NCBI GenBank assembly: GCA_027318945.1
Contig: DAHVOF010000260.1
Location: forward strand, 1-5,318
Source of the DNA: Actinomycetota bacterium
Lineage (GTDB): Bacteria; Actinomycetota; Acidimicrobiia; Acidimicrobiales; Acidimicrobiaceae
Reading direction: 5' to 3'
DNA length: 5,318 nt
The notes beneath the pieces are model-generated. The model saw only the letters and a list, made by a program, of their open reading frames with translations. It had not been told where the DNA came from and did no database searches. A program made the position numbers and the translations under genes. Numbering within the stretch: the first letter of the stretch is position 1; each line of letters opens with the position of its first letter. Below are positions 1-5,032 of this stretch, piece after piece.

Positions 1-1056
1 CTTCTCGAGAAGGTTCCTCAGCTCGATCCAGTTCAAATCGACGATGTGATGATCGGAGCTGCCAACCACGTGGGCGAACAGTCCCTGAACCTCGGGAGGA
101 ATATCGCGGCTCTTGCCGGACTTCCGGACACCGTTCCCGGCACGACAGTGAATCGCTTCTGCGCTTCATCTCTCCAGACGATACGAATGGCCTTTCACGC
201 CATAGAGGCGCATGAAGGCGACGTGTTCGTTGCAGGAGGTGTCGAAAGCACTACCCGGACGCTTGGTGTCGGATTCAACGAAAACGACCTGAATCCAAGG
301 TTTGTCGACCGATCCAGGGCTGACTTCATCAACGAAATGTTCATCCCAATGGGAATCACGGCGGAGAACGTGGCGAAAAAATACGGGATCACGCGTGCGC
401 GGATGGACGAGTTCGCGAAGCTTTCCCAAGACAGAGCTGTCGCCGCGCAAGGCAACGGTACCTTTGATCGCGAGATAGTACCGTTCCCGCTTCCAAACGG
501 CACGATATTTGCAAAAGACGACGGCCCGAGACCAAACACGAGCCTCGAGACCCTTGGCCAGCTTCCTCCAGCCTTTATTGAAAACGGTCTGGTCACAGCG
601 GGCAACTCTTGCCCGCTTAACGATGGCGCGGCGGCAGTTCTCGTGATGTCGGAGCGCAAAGCAAGGGAGCTGGGGATCCCGCCGCTGGCAAGGGTGGTCG
701 CCTCCTCGGTTACTGCACTTGCGCCGGAAATAATGGGGGTGGGCCCAGTCGAAGCAGTCAAGAAGGTCCTGGCCATCGCCGGCATGAGTTTGCAAGACAT
801 CGGTACAGTTGAGCTCAACGAGGCCTTCGCCGCACAGGTGCTAGCTGTCTGCGACCAGCTCGGCATTTCAATCGAAGACCAGCTCAATCCTCATGGAGGA
901 GCCATCGCCCTTGGACATCCTTTCGGCATGACAGGTGCGCGCATAATGACAGCCTTGATCAACGACCTGCAAGAGCGCGACCAGCAATTCGGCTTGGAGA
1001 CCATGTGCGTGGGCGGGGGAATGGGAATGGCCATGATCATCGAGCGGCTTTCCTGA
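1..1056 (+). CDS. Thiolase (acetyl-CoA C-acetyltransferase / 3-ketoacyl-CoA thiolase family), 5' partial
   Basis: The reading frame is open from base 1, so the GTG at 46 is internal and about 35 N-terminal residues lie outside the window; 351 residues are visible against roughly 390 for the family. Thiolases are cytosolic enzymes that either cleave 3-ketoacyl-CoA with CoA (last step of beta-oxidation) or condense two acetyl-CoA. All catalytic elements are seen: the acyl-accepting Cys in NRFCASSLQ (codon 160-162), the NEAFA motif, the His in GGAIALGHPFG (codon 916-918) and the C-terminal Cys in MCVGGGMGM (codon 1006-1008). The NRFCASSLQT and GLETMCVGGG wording resembles actinobacterial FadA-type thiolases (similar in my memory to mycobacterial FadA3). 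Chain-length and direction preference cannot be read from the sequence. The nearby etfBA genes favour a beta-oxidation role, by inference. No terminator is apparent in the 60 nt after the stop. Confidence 0.95.
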   Translation, partial: LLEKVPQLDPVQIDDVMIGAANHVGEQSLNLGRNIAALAGLPDTVPGTTVNRFCASSLQTIRMAFHAIEAHEGDVFVAGGVESTTRTLGVGFNENDLNPRFVDRSRADFINEMFIPMGITAENVAKKYGITRARMDEFAKLSQDRAVAAQGNGTFDREIVPFPLPNGTIFAKDDGPRPNTSLETLGQLPPAFIENGLVTAGNSCPLNDGAAAVLVMSERKARELGIPPLARVVASSVTALAPEIMGVGPVEAVKKVLAIAGMSLQDIGTVELNEAFAAQVLAVCDQLGISIEDQLNPHGGAIALGHPFGMTGARIMTALINDLQERDQQFGLETMCVGGGMGMAMIIERLS

Positions 1057-1101
1057 AAATATTCTCGGACAGACCGTGAGACGATCCCCGTAAAGATGGA
1101 C

Positions 1102-1116
1102 TAGCTTCTATAGGAC
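1102..1116 (+). promoter_or_regulatory. Possible -10 element and short leader ahead of the trio
   Basis: TAGCTT at 1102-1107 fits the loose actinobacterial -10 pattern TANNNT and ends 9 nt before the ATG at 1117. A transcript from it would start at or almost at the start codon. The only purine-rich stretch, AGGA at 1112-1115, lies 1 nt from the ATG, too close for a normal Shine-Dalgarno. This suggests leaderless or near-leaderless expression. No convincing -35 box is visible, and read-through from the thiolase gene is the alternative. Confidence 0.25.
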
Positions 1117-1791
1117 ATGGCTAACCAAGACTCGAGCGCACCAGCTGGCAGCGGAAATGAGAAACCCCGAGATAAGCCCACGGTTCTCCTCCTCGTCAGG
1201 CACGGCAACACCGCCACAACAGGCAAGATACTCCCCGGGCGATCCCCCGGTCTCAATCTTTCCGAAGAGGGCATCAAGCAGGCTGAGAGCGTTGCAGAGC
1301 GTCTTGAGAAAACCAAGACCATAGCAGCGATATATGCGAGCCCACTGGAGCGGGCTCAGCAGACTGCGGCTCCTCTAAGCAGTCGTTTGGGCATGGAGAT
1401 TGAAACGTCGGACCTTATCTTGGAGTGCGACTTCGGAGATTGGACGGGCAAAGAGCTCAAGGAGCTGTACAAGTTGCCGGAGTGGAACCAGGTGCAGAGG
1501 TCTCCATCCAATTTCAGGTTCCCCAACGGCGAGTCGTTCGTCGACATGGGGGCAAGGACCTCCAGGTTCGCTGAAATGGTGCAGCTCAAACACCCGGGCG
1601 AGACCGTGGTGGCGTTCTCTCACGCAGATCCGATAAAGATCCTGCTCTGCTCCGCATTGGGAATGCATCTGGACATGTTCCAGAGGCTGACAATTGCGAC
1701 ATGCTCGGTCTCGGTGATCTCCTACGCCCCCTTGGTAACTCAGGTATTGGTAAGCAATTGGCAAACGGAATTTTCGACAAAGGCGCCTTGA
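1117..1791 (+). CDS. Histidine phosphatase superfamily protein, MSMEG_4193-type putative phosphomutase
   Basis: A 224-residue cytosolic protein of the phosphoglycerate-mutase-like (branch 1 histidine phosphatase) superfamily. The catalytic signature VRHGNT gives R28, H29 and G30, H29 being the expected phospho-accepting residue. R79 in SPLERAQQT forms part of the phosphate pocket, E103 in ECDFGDWTG is the likely proton donor, and H169 in FSHADP is the second catalytic His. The stretch GKILPGRSPGLNLSEEG matches the actinobacterial subgroup around MSMEG_4193 and Rv2135c rather than glycolytic mutases. An in-frame TAG at 1111 and the lack of any ATG, GTG or TTG before the core fold make the ATG at 1117 the only reasonable start. 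This leaves a polar N-terminal extension of about 20 residues. It is the first gene of a tight three-gene operon with the DUF3090 and kinase-like genes. Its substrate is unknown; whether it is a mutase or a phosphatase cannot be told from sequence. Confidence 0.93.
   Translation: MANQDSSAPAGSGNEKPRDKPTVLLLVRHGNTATTGKILPGRSPGLNLSEEGIKQAESVAERLEKTKTIAAIYASPLERAQQTAAPLSSRLGMEIETSDLILECDFGDWTGKELKELYKLPEWNQVQRSPSNFRFPNGESFVDMGARTSRFAEMVQLKHPGETVVAFSHADPIKILLCSALGMHLDMFQRLTIATCSVSVISYAPLVTQVLVSNWQTEFSTKAP
1779..1783 (+). promoter_or_regulatory. Shine-Dalgarno supporting a TTG start
   Basis: AAAGG lies 9 nt before the TTG at 1793, inside the last codons of the phosphatase gene. It decides the start of the DUF3090 gene, which has no ATG or GTG option at its N-terminus, and implies that translation of the two genes is coupled. 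Confidence 0.6.
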
Positions 1792-1792
1792 C

Positions 1793-2290
1793 TTGTCAAG
1801 TTCAAGAGATTTTCCATCCGTAGATTACATAGCAGTGGGCACCATCGGCGAGCCGGGGAAAAGGGTTTTCCTTCTGCAAGCTAGATACCTCGATGATTTC
1901 GTCACTCTCAAGGTCGAAAAATCCCAGGTTGCAGCACTGGCTCATCACCTCGGCGAAATTCTCCAGGGGTTGTCCCGCCCGGGTCATCTCGAGGAGCCGA
2001 GTCAGATATTGACGCCGTACGAGATCGCCTGGTCGGTTGTTTCCATCTCGATCTCATATGACGAGAATGACGACCGGATCTACCTGCTATTTGAGGAGCA
2101 TCAAGCAGGCGACGCCGAGCCGTCTTCCTTGCAGATCGCCCTATCGAGGGAGCAGGCCGCCGTAATCGCAATCCAAAGTGCAAGCTTGGTCGCGGCTGGC
2201 CGGCCGCTATGTCCCCTCTGTGGATTCCCTCTAGATGCCGACGGACACGCATGCCCCAAAACAAACGGTCACAGAGCGCCATCGCTTTAG
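1793..2290 (+). CDS. DUF3090 family protein with C-terminal zinc-knuckle-like motif
   Basis: A 165-residue protein of unknown function, the middle member of the actinobacterial trio. The N-terminal half (VGTIGEPGKRVFLLQAR at about 15-31, then VEKSQVAALAHHLGEIL) is typical of DUF3090. The end, CPLCGFPLDADGHACPKTNGHR, holds C140, C143, H152 and C154, spaced like a compact zinc site; metal binding is my inference. No signal peptide or membrane segment is present, so it should be cytosolic. The start is a TTG, 1 nt after the upstream TGA, with AAAGG at 1779-1783 spaced 9 nt away; no in-frame ATG or GTG fits better. The last 40 nt overlap the next gene. The family's role is not established; an adaptor or substrate-binding partner for the flanking phosphatase and kinase-like protein is a guess from context. 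Confidence 0.93.
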   Translation: MSSSRDFPSVDYIAVGTIGEPGKRVFLLQARYLDDFVTLKVEKSQVAALAHHLGEILQGLSRPGHLEEPSQILTPYEIAWSVVSISISYDENDDRIYLLFEEHQAGDAEPSSLQIALSREQAAVIAIQSASLVAAGRPLCPLCGFPLDADGHACPKTNGHRAPSL

Positions 2291-2970
2291 AACAACTTGG
2301 AACTGGCGCAATGACTGTACTGGGCCGCATGCCGTATAGCTCGAATGCGACATTTCTAGTAGAGGTTGCGGGGGAACCACCGCTCAAGGCGATTTACAAA
2401 CCAGGACGAGGAGAGCGAAGCCTCTGGGATTTCCCCGATTGCCTTTTCAAGAGAGAGGTCGCAGCTTACGAGCTTGCGAATGCCCTGGGATGGGGGATTG
2501 TTCCACCAACGATCCTGCGGAAGGACGGCCCGCTAGGCGAAGGCAGCCTTCAGCTCTTCATCGACGCCGATTTCCACCAGCACTATTTCACGCTGTTTGA
2601 ACGGCCGGAACTTCACCCGCAGCTAAAACGGTTTGCACTTTTCGACATCATCGCCAACAATGCAGACCGCAAATCAGGACATATCCTCATAGACGATACC
2701 GGCGACATTTGGGGAATCGATCATGGGGTGTGCTTCCACCCCGACCCGAAGCTGCGGACGGTCATCTGGGAGTTCGCTGGCACCGAGATCCCCCCAGAGC
2801 TGCTCGATGACCTGGCCGGCCGAAGCCGTGCCTGCCTGCGAGCGCTGGAAGGTCTTCTGGACGAACAGGAAACAAGGGCTCTTGAAAAACGCATAGACGA
2901 GGTACTAAAGGATAGGAGGTTCCCTATCCCCAATCCTGACATGAGATGCTACCCATGGCCTCTGATATGA
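2251..2970 (+). CDS. SCO1664 family protein, PI3/PI4-kinase-like fold
   Basis: A 239-residue cytosolic protein, third gene of the trio. The family is known to be distantly related to phosphatidylinositol 3-/4-kinases. The expected kinase residues are visible: K50 in AIYKPGRGE (nucleotide-binding lysine), GERSLWDFPD (about 54-63), E69 in KREVAAYE, a catalytic-loop-like ANNADRKSGH with D139, R140, K141 and H144, and D157 in GIDHG, equivalent to the DFG metal-binding aspartate. The active site therefore looks intact. The C-terminal FPIPNP...YPWP is also family-like. ATG 2251 is preferred: it keeps the conserved N-terminal segment (ALEQLGTGAMTVLGR), and ACGGA lies 5 nt upstream, though weak. An ATG at 2209 would add 14 basic, atypical residues, and one at 2311 would cut into the conserved region. 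The start overlaps the DUF3090 gene by 40 nt. The substrate (lipid, protein or small molecule) is unknown. Confidence 0.9.
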   Translation: MPQNKRSQSAIALEQLGTGAMTVLGRMPYSSNATFLVEVAGEPPLKAIYKPGRGERSLWDFPDCLFKREVAAYELANALGWGIVPPTILRKDGPLGEGSLQLFIDADFHQHYFTLFERPELHPQLKRFALFDIIANNADRKSGHILIDDTGDIWGIDHGVCFHPDPKLRTVIWEFAGTEIPPELLDDLAGRSRACLRALEGLLDEQETRALEKRIDEVLKDRRFPIPNPDMRCYPWPLI

Positions 2971-2972
2971 AG

Positions 2973-3012
2973 CGCCGCCGGCAGGGACACTGACGGCGGC
3001 GAAGCTTCTTTT
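2973..3012 (+). terminator. Intrinsic terminator between convergent operons
   Basis: CGCCGCCG at 2973-2980 pairs perfectly with CGGCGGCG at 2994-3001 around a 13-nt loop, and a T-rich run follows at 3006-3012 (TTCTTTT). It starts 2 nt after the kinase-like gene stop, as expected for the end of the trio transcript. Read on the minus strand the hairpin also lies just after the etfA stop but lacks a T tail, so it would be a weaker stop there. The T run overlaps the last codons and stop of etfA. Confidence 0.75.
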
Positions 3013-3976
3013 ACGCCTTGGCCTTGATAGCGTCGATTAGTTTTGGAAGCACCTTGTGCACATCGCCCACGATCCCAAGGTCTGCAATGGTGAAGATCGG
3101 AGCATCGGCATCTTTGTTGATGGCGATAATGTTCTTTGCTCCCTTCATGCCCACCATGTGCTGCGTCGCACCCGAGATTCCACAGGCAATGTACACGGTC
3201 GGCTTGACGGTCTTGCCCGTCTGTCCCACCTGATATGCGTAAGGAACCCAACCCGCATCGACGATCGCGCGCGAAGCTCCCGGAGCGCCGTTTAGAAGCT
3301 TGGCGAGCTCCTCTATGAGCTGGTAGCTATCCTGCTGACCAAGTCCGCGTCCTCCGGATACCACCACCGCCGCTTCATCGAGCTTGGGCCCGGTGCGCGC
3401 TTCGACGTGGCTTTCAACAATCTTTGCTTTCCCGGCAGAGCCGATATCACCAACGCTCACTTCTTCCACGGTGGCGGACGGCCCTCCCTTGGGCTCTGGC
3501 GCAAAAGACTTGGCTCGGATGACGTAGATGCCTGGGCCAGAAGACACAAATCTCGCCGAAACGATCTCTGAACCACCGAAGACGGCATTCTCACCCACAA
3601 GGCGATCACCGTCAAGCACGAGATTGACAATATTCGTCAACACCGGCAAGTCAAGCCTGGCGGAAAGTCTCGCAGCCGCATCGCGGCCCTCGGGAGTCGA
3701 GCCAAAAAATATTGCGTCAGGCCGGTCAGAAGCGATGCGCGCTGCCATCACTGATGCAACTGCAGTGCCAGCCAAAACTCCACCAAGGTTGGTCGCCAAC
3801 ACTACCTTCGATGCGCCGTGCTCGCCAAGAATCCGACCGGAATCAGGGCCGATCCCGTAACCGAACACCTCCACCGTCGAGGCAAATCCAGCGGCTGCGG
3901 TAACCAGCTCCAAAGAGGTGCTCGATACCCCCGACTCTGACGGCTCGGCGAATACCCAGATCTTTGATAATGACAT
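3011..3976 (-). CDS. etfA: Electron transfer flavoprotein subunit alpha
   Basis: A 321-residue FAD-binding subunit of the soluble ETF heterodimer, which accepts electrons from acyl-CoA dehydrogenases and passes them to an ETF-quinone oxidoreductase. Domain I (about 1-190) has the usual alpha/beta fold sequence with a STPEGRDAAARLSARL segment. Domain II binds FAD: VSGGRGLG (206-213), SRAIVDAGWVPYAYQVGQTGK (235-255), ISGATQHMVGM (267-277), NKD (287-289) and DLGIVGD (299-305). The family signature is nearly complete, but a Thr (T271) stands where Ile or Val is usual before QH. Length is normal. The ATG is preceded by AGAGAAAG at 10 nt, a moderate ribosome-binding site. It follows etfB after 42 nt, in the standard order, so the two are almost surely co-transcribed. 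Confidence 0.97.
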   Translation of the reverse strand: MSLSKIWVFAEPSESGVSSTSLELVTAAAGFASTVEVFGYGIGPDSGRILGEHGASKVVLATNLGGVLAGTAVASVMAARIASDRPDAIFFGSTPEGRDAAARLSARLDLPVLTNIVNLVLDGDRLVGENAVFGGSEIVSARFVSSGPGIYVIRAKSFAPEPKGGPSATVEEVSVGDIGSAGKAKIVESHVEARTGPKLDEAAVVVSGGRGLGQQDSYQLIEELAKLLNGAPGASRAIVDAGWVPYAYQVGQTGKTVKPTVYIACGISGATQHMVGMKGAKNIIAINKDADAPIFTIADLGIVGDVHKVLPKLIDAIKAKA

Positions 3977-4005
3977 TTGTATAAATCTTTCTCTGAATTT
4001 ACGAC

Positions 4006-4019
4006 AGCAACTGGTTGCT
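4006..4019 (-). repeat. Small inverted repeat in the etfB-etfA gap
   Basis: AGCAAC and GTTGCT form a 6-bp inverted repeat around TG, starting right at the etfB stop codon. As RNA this would be a short stem just after the etfB stop and upstream of the etfA ribosome-binding site. No T run follows, so it is not a convincing terminator; it could affect mRNA processing or subunit ratio, or be chance. Confidence 0.3.
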
Positions 4020-4783
4020 TAGATGACCTTTATCGACTCGAGGAACTCCACTATCTGCTGGTAGCCTTCACCCTCGTCAACCACCACTGTGCCGGAGGCC
4101 CTCATCTCGGCGGCCCGGACAGATACAATCTCTTGCCCGCTAATGAGTGGGCCAATGCCCAGAGCAGCCACGTCGACGACGTCAACAGGCTTGCTCTTGG
4201 CCGCCATGATCCCCTTGAACGATGGGTAGCGCGGCTCCACCACGCCAGCGGTGACGCTCACCAGTGCCGGCAGAGGACACTCGACCTGATCGTAGCCCGA
4301 CTCCGTCTGGCGCTGGACTTTGAGAACACCACCCTCCACTTCGACCTTCTTTGCAAAGCTCACAGATGGGATGTCTAAAATCTCAGCCACTTGGACAGGC
4401 ACCGTGCCCGTGTATCCATCCGTCGATTCGGTCGCCGCCATTACGAGATCAAACGGGTTGCGCCGAATCGCCGCCGCAAGCACCTTGGCGGTCGTAAGCG
4501 CATCCGATCCAGCCAGCGCAGGGTCGGAAACGAGCACCGCTTTATCCGCCCCCATGGCCAGGGCGGTGCGAAGACCCGAGACTTCGCCGTTAGGAGCCAT
4601 AGAGATCAGCGTCACCTCGCCGCCACCAGCACGATCCACCAGTTGCAACGCCATTTCCACCCCGTAACTGTCAGAGTCATCAAGGATGAGCTTCCCCTCT
4701 CTCACCAGATTGTGAGTGCCGGGATCAAGCTTTCCTGGAACCGACTGATCGGGGATCTGCTTTACGCATACGGCAATATTCAT
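4019..4783 (-). CDS. etfB: Electron transfer flavoprotein subunit beta
   Basis: A 254-residue ETF beta subunit, partner of the downstream etfA product; in this family beta binds AMP structurally and carries the loop that docks on acyl-CoA dehydrogenases. Seen directly: the typical start MNIAVCVKQIPD, the LDDSDSYGVEMALQL segment, GLRTALAMGADKAVLV (70-85), the nucleotide-site region TESTDGYTGTVPVQVAE (118-134), and the beta signature region VQRQTESGYDQVECPLPALVSVT (156-178), followed by PRYPSFKGIMAAK (184-196) with the usual docking-loop wording. The STDGYTG form suits the housekeeping ETF of actinobacterial beta-oxidation rather than a nitrogen-fixation FixA, an inference. ATG 4783 has a strong Shine-Dalgarno (AAGGAA, 7 nt upstream). 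First gene of the etfBA operon. Confidence 0.97.
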   Translation of the reverse strand: MNIAVCVKQIPDQSVPGKLDPGTHNLVREGKLILDDSDSYGVEMALQLVDRAGGGEVTLISMAPNGEVSGLRTALAMGADKAVLVSDPALAGSDALTTAKVLAAAIRRNPFDLVMAATESTDGYTGTVPVQVAEILDIPSVSFAKKVEVEGGVLKVQRQTESGYDQVECPLPALVSVTAGVVEPRYPSFKGIMAAKSKPVDVVDVAALGIGPLISGQEIVSVRAAEMRASGTVVVDEGEGYQQIVEFLESIKVI

Positions 4784-4790
4784 TGATGAT

Positions 4791-4796
4791 TTCCTT
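4791..4796 (-). promoter_or_regulatory. Strong Shine-Dalgarno of etfB
   Basis: On the minus strand AAGGAA sits 7 nt before the etfB ATG, the best ribosome-binding site in the window. It fixes the etfB start and suggests efficient translation of the operon's first gene. Confidence 0.7.
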
Positions 4797-4830
4797 ATAG
4801 AAGAACAAAATGTAACGTAAAAAAATCAGA

Positions 4831-4858
4831 TTAGTACGCTGCGAATAGCTTAGCGGAA
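4831..4858 (-). promoter_or_regulatory. Weak candidate promoter for etfBA
   Basis: On the minus strand TTCCGC (4858-4853) and TACTAA (4836-4831) are 16 nt apart and could be -35 and -10 boxes, placing transcription start within the AT-rich leader about 40 nt before etfB. Both matches are poor. The general AT-richness of 4790-4835 compared with the flanking DNA is the better argument that a promoter lies here. Confidence 0.2.
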
Positions 4859-4867
4859 TCTCTCGAA

Positions 4868-5032
4868 GTGGCCAAGTTGGCCCGTCCGGCCGCAGCGCAG
4901 GCACCGGAGGCAACGGATCAGAGCCTCAAGATTCGCGATCACGGGCATCTTGAGGCTTTCGCCCGAATCGCGGCAGCCAGCATTGCTACCTCCAAGCTCA
5001 TCAGGGCAGACGGCTTTCCTCCTATGCCTTAG
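4868..5032 (+). CDS. Possible small ORF, 54 residues, unrecognised
   Basis: From GTG 4868 to TAG 5030-5032 the plus strand encodes a 54-residue alanine-rich peptide (begins VAKLARPAAAQAPEA, ends LIRADGFPPMP). The same frame is open further left, back to a TAG at 4832. Codon use looks gene-like: mostly G- or C-starting codons with G or C in the third place. A possible ribosome-binding site, AGCGGA (4852-4857), lies 10 nt before the GTG. It would be divergent from etfB and its stop codon overlaps the stop of the histidine kinase gene. I recognise no family. It may be a real small protein, a decayed 3' end of a lost gene, or chance. Confidence 0.28.
   Translation: MAKLARPAAAQAPEATDQSLKIRDHGHLEAFARIAAASIATSKLIRADGFPPMP
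4870..4882. promoter_or_regulatory. 13-bp palindrome upstream of etfB, possible operator
   Basis: GGCCAA-G-TTGGCC is a perfect dyad with a single central base, about 87 nt upstream of the etfB start and just upstream of the candidate -35. Size and symmetry suit a dimeric regulator such as a TetR- or GntR-type repressor of fatty-acid genes, but no regulator gene is in view, and the match is short enough to arise by chance. Confidence 0.25.
4922..4957 (-). terminator. Perfect 11-bp hairpin downstream of the histidine kinase gene
   Basis: AGCCTCAAGAT (4922-4932) pairs with ATCTTGAGGCT (4947-4957) around a 14-nt loop. It lies 72 nt past the stop of the minus-strand histidine kinase gene and upstream of etfB. 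On the minus strand no T run follows, so it would be a tail-less (I-shaped) terminator of the kind proposed in actinobacteria; on the plus strand only TTT follows. It also lies inside the possible small ORF. The hairpin is certain as sequence; its function is inferred. Confidence 0.45.

Larger units (their letters stand above)
4784..5028. other. Intergenic region between histidine kinase and etfB
   Basis: This is the largest gap in the window (245 nt). The etfB-proximal 50 nt are AT-rich and hold the etfB ribosome-binding site and probable promoter. The remaining 190 nt are GC-rich and coding-like on the plus strand, with a palindrome and a strong hairpin described separately. I see no tRNA or other recognised RNA. 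Confidence 0.6.

Noticed and set aside
166..887. Two long overlapping minus-strand open frames opposite the thiolase
   Set aside because: They lie wholly antisense to a thiolase with all catalytic motifs, and their translations (rich in Ser, Arg, Cys and His) match no family I know. They are side effects of codon bias.
1375..1764. Minus-strand open frame opposite the phosphatase
   Set aside because: It is antisense to a clear histidine phosphatase, has no ribosome-binding site of note and an atypical His/Arg/Cys-rich composition.
2209..2250. Longer start for the kinase-like gene at ATG 2209
   Set aside because: The 14 extra residues are Arg-rich and derive from the DUF3090 zinc-motif codons read in another frame; no ribosome-binding site precedes them.
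1908..2387. Minus-strand open frame of 159 codons across the DUF3090-kinase junction
   Set aside because: It covers two well-supported genes on the other strand, and its Arg/Ser/Pro-rich translation looks non-coding.
3528..3860. Plus-strand open frame opposite etfA
   Set aside because: It is antisense to an unambiguous etfA and resembles no known protein.
4320..4786. Plus-strand open frames opposite etfB
   Set aside because: They are antisense to an unambiguous etfB; the Arg/His/Ser-rich translations are typical of shadow frames.
4725..4913. Minus-strand open frame spanning the etfB leader
   Set aside because: It would run over the etfB ribosome-binding site and start codon in another frame, and its translation of the AT-rich leader is low-complexity and unlike a protein.
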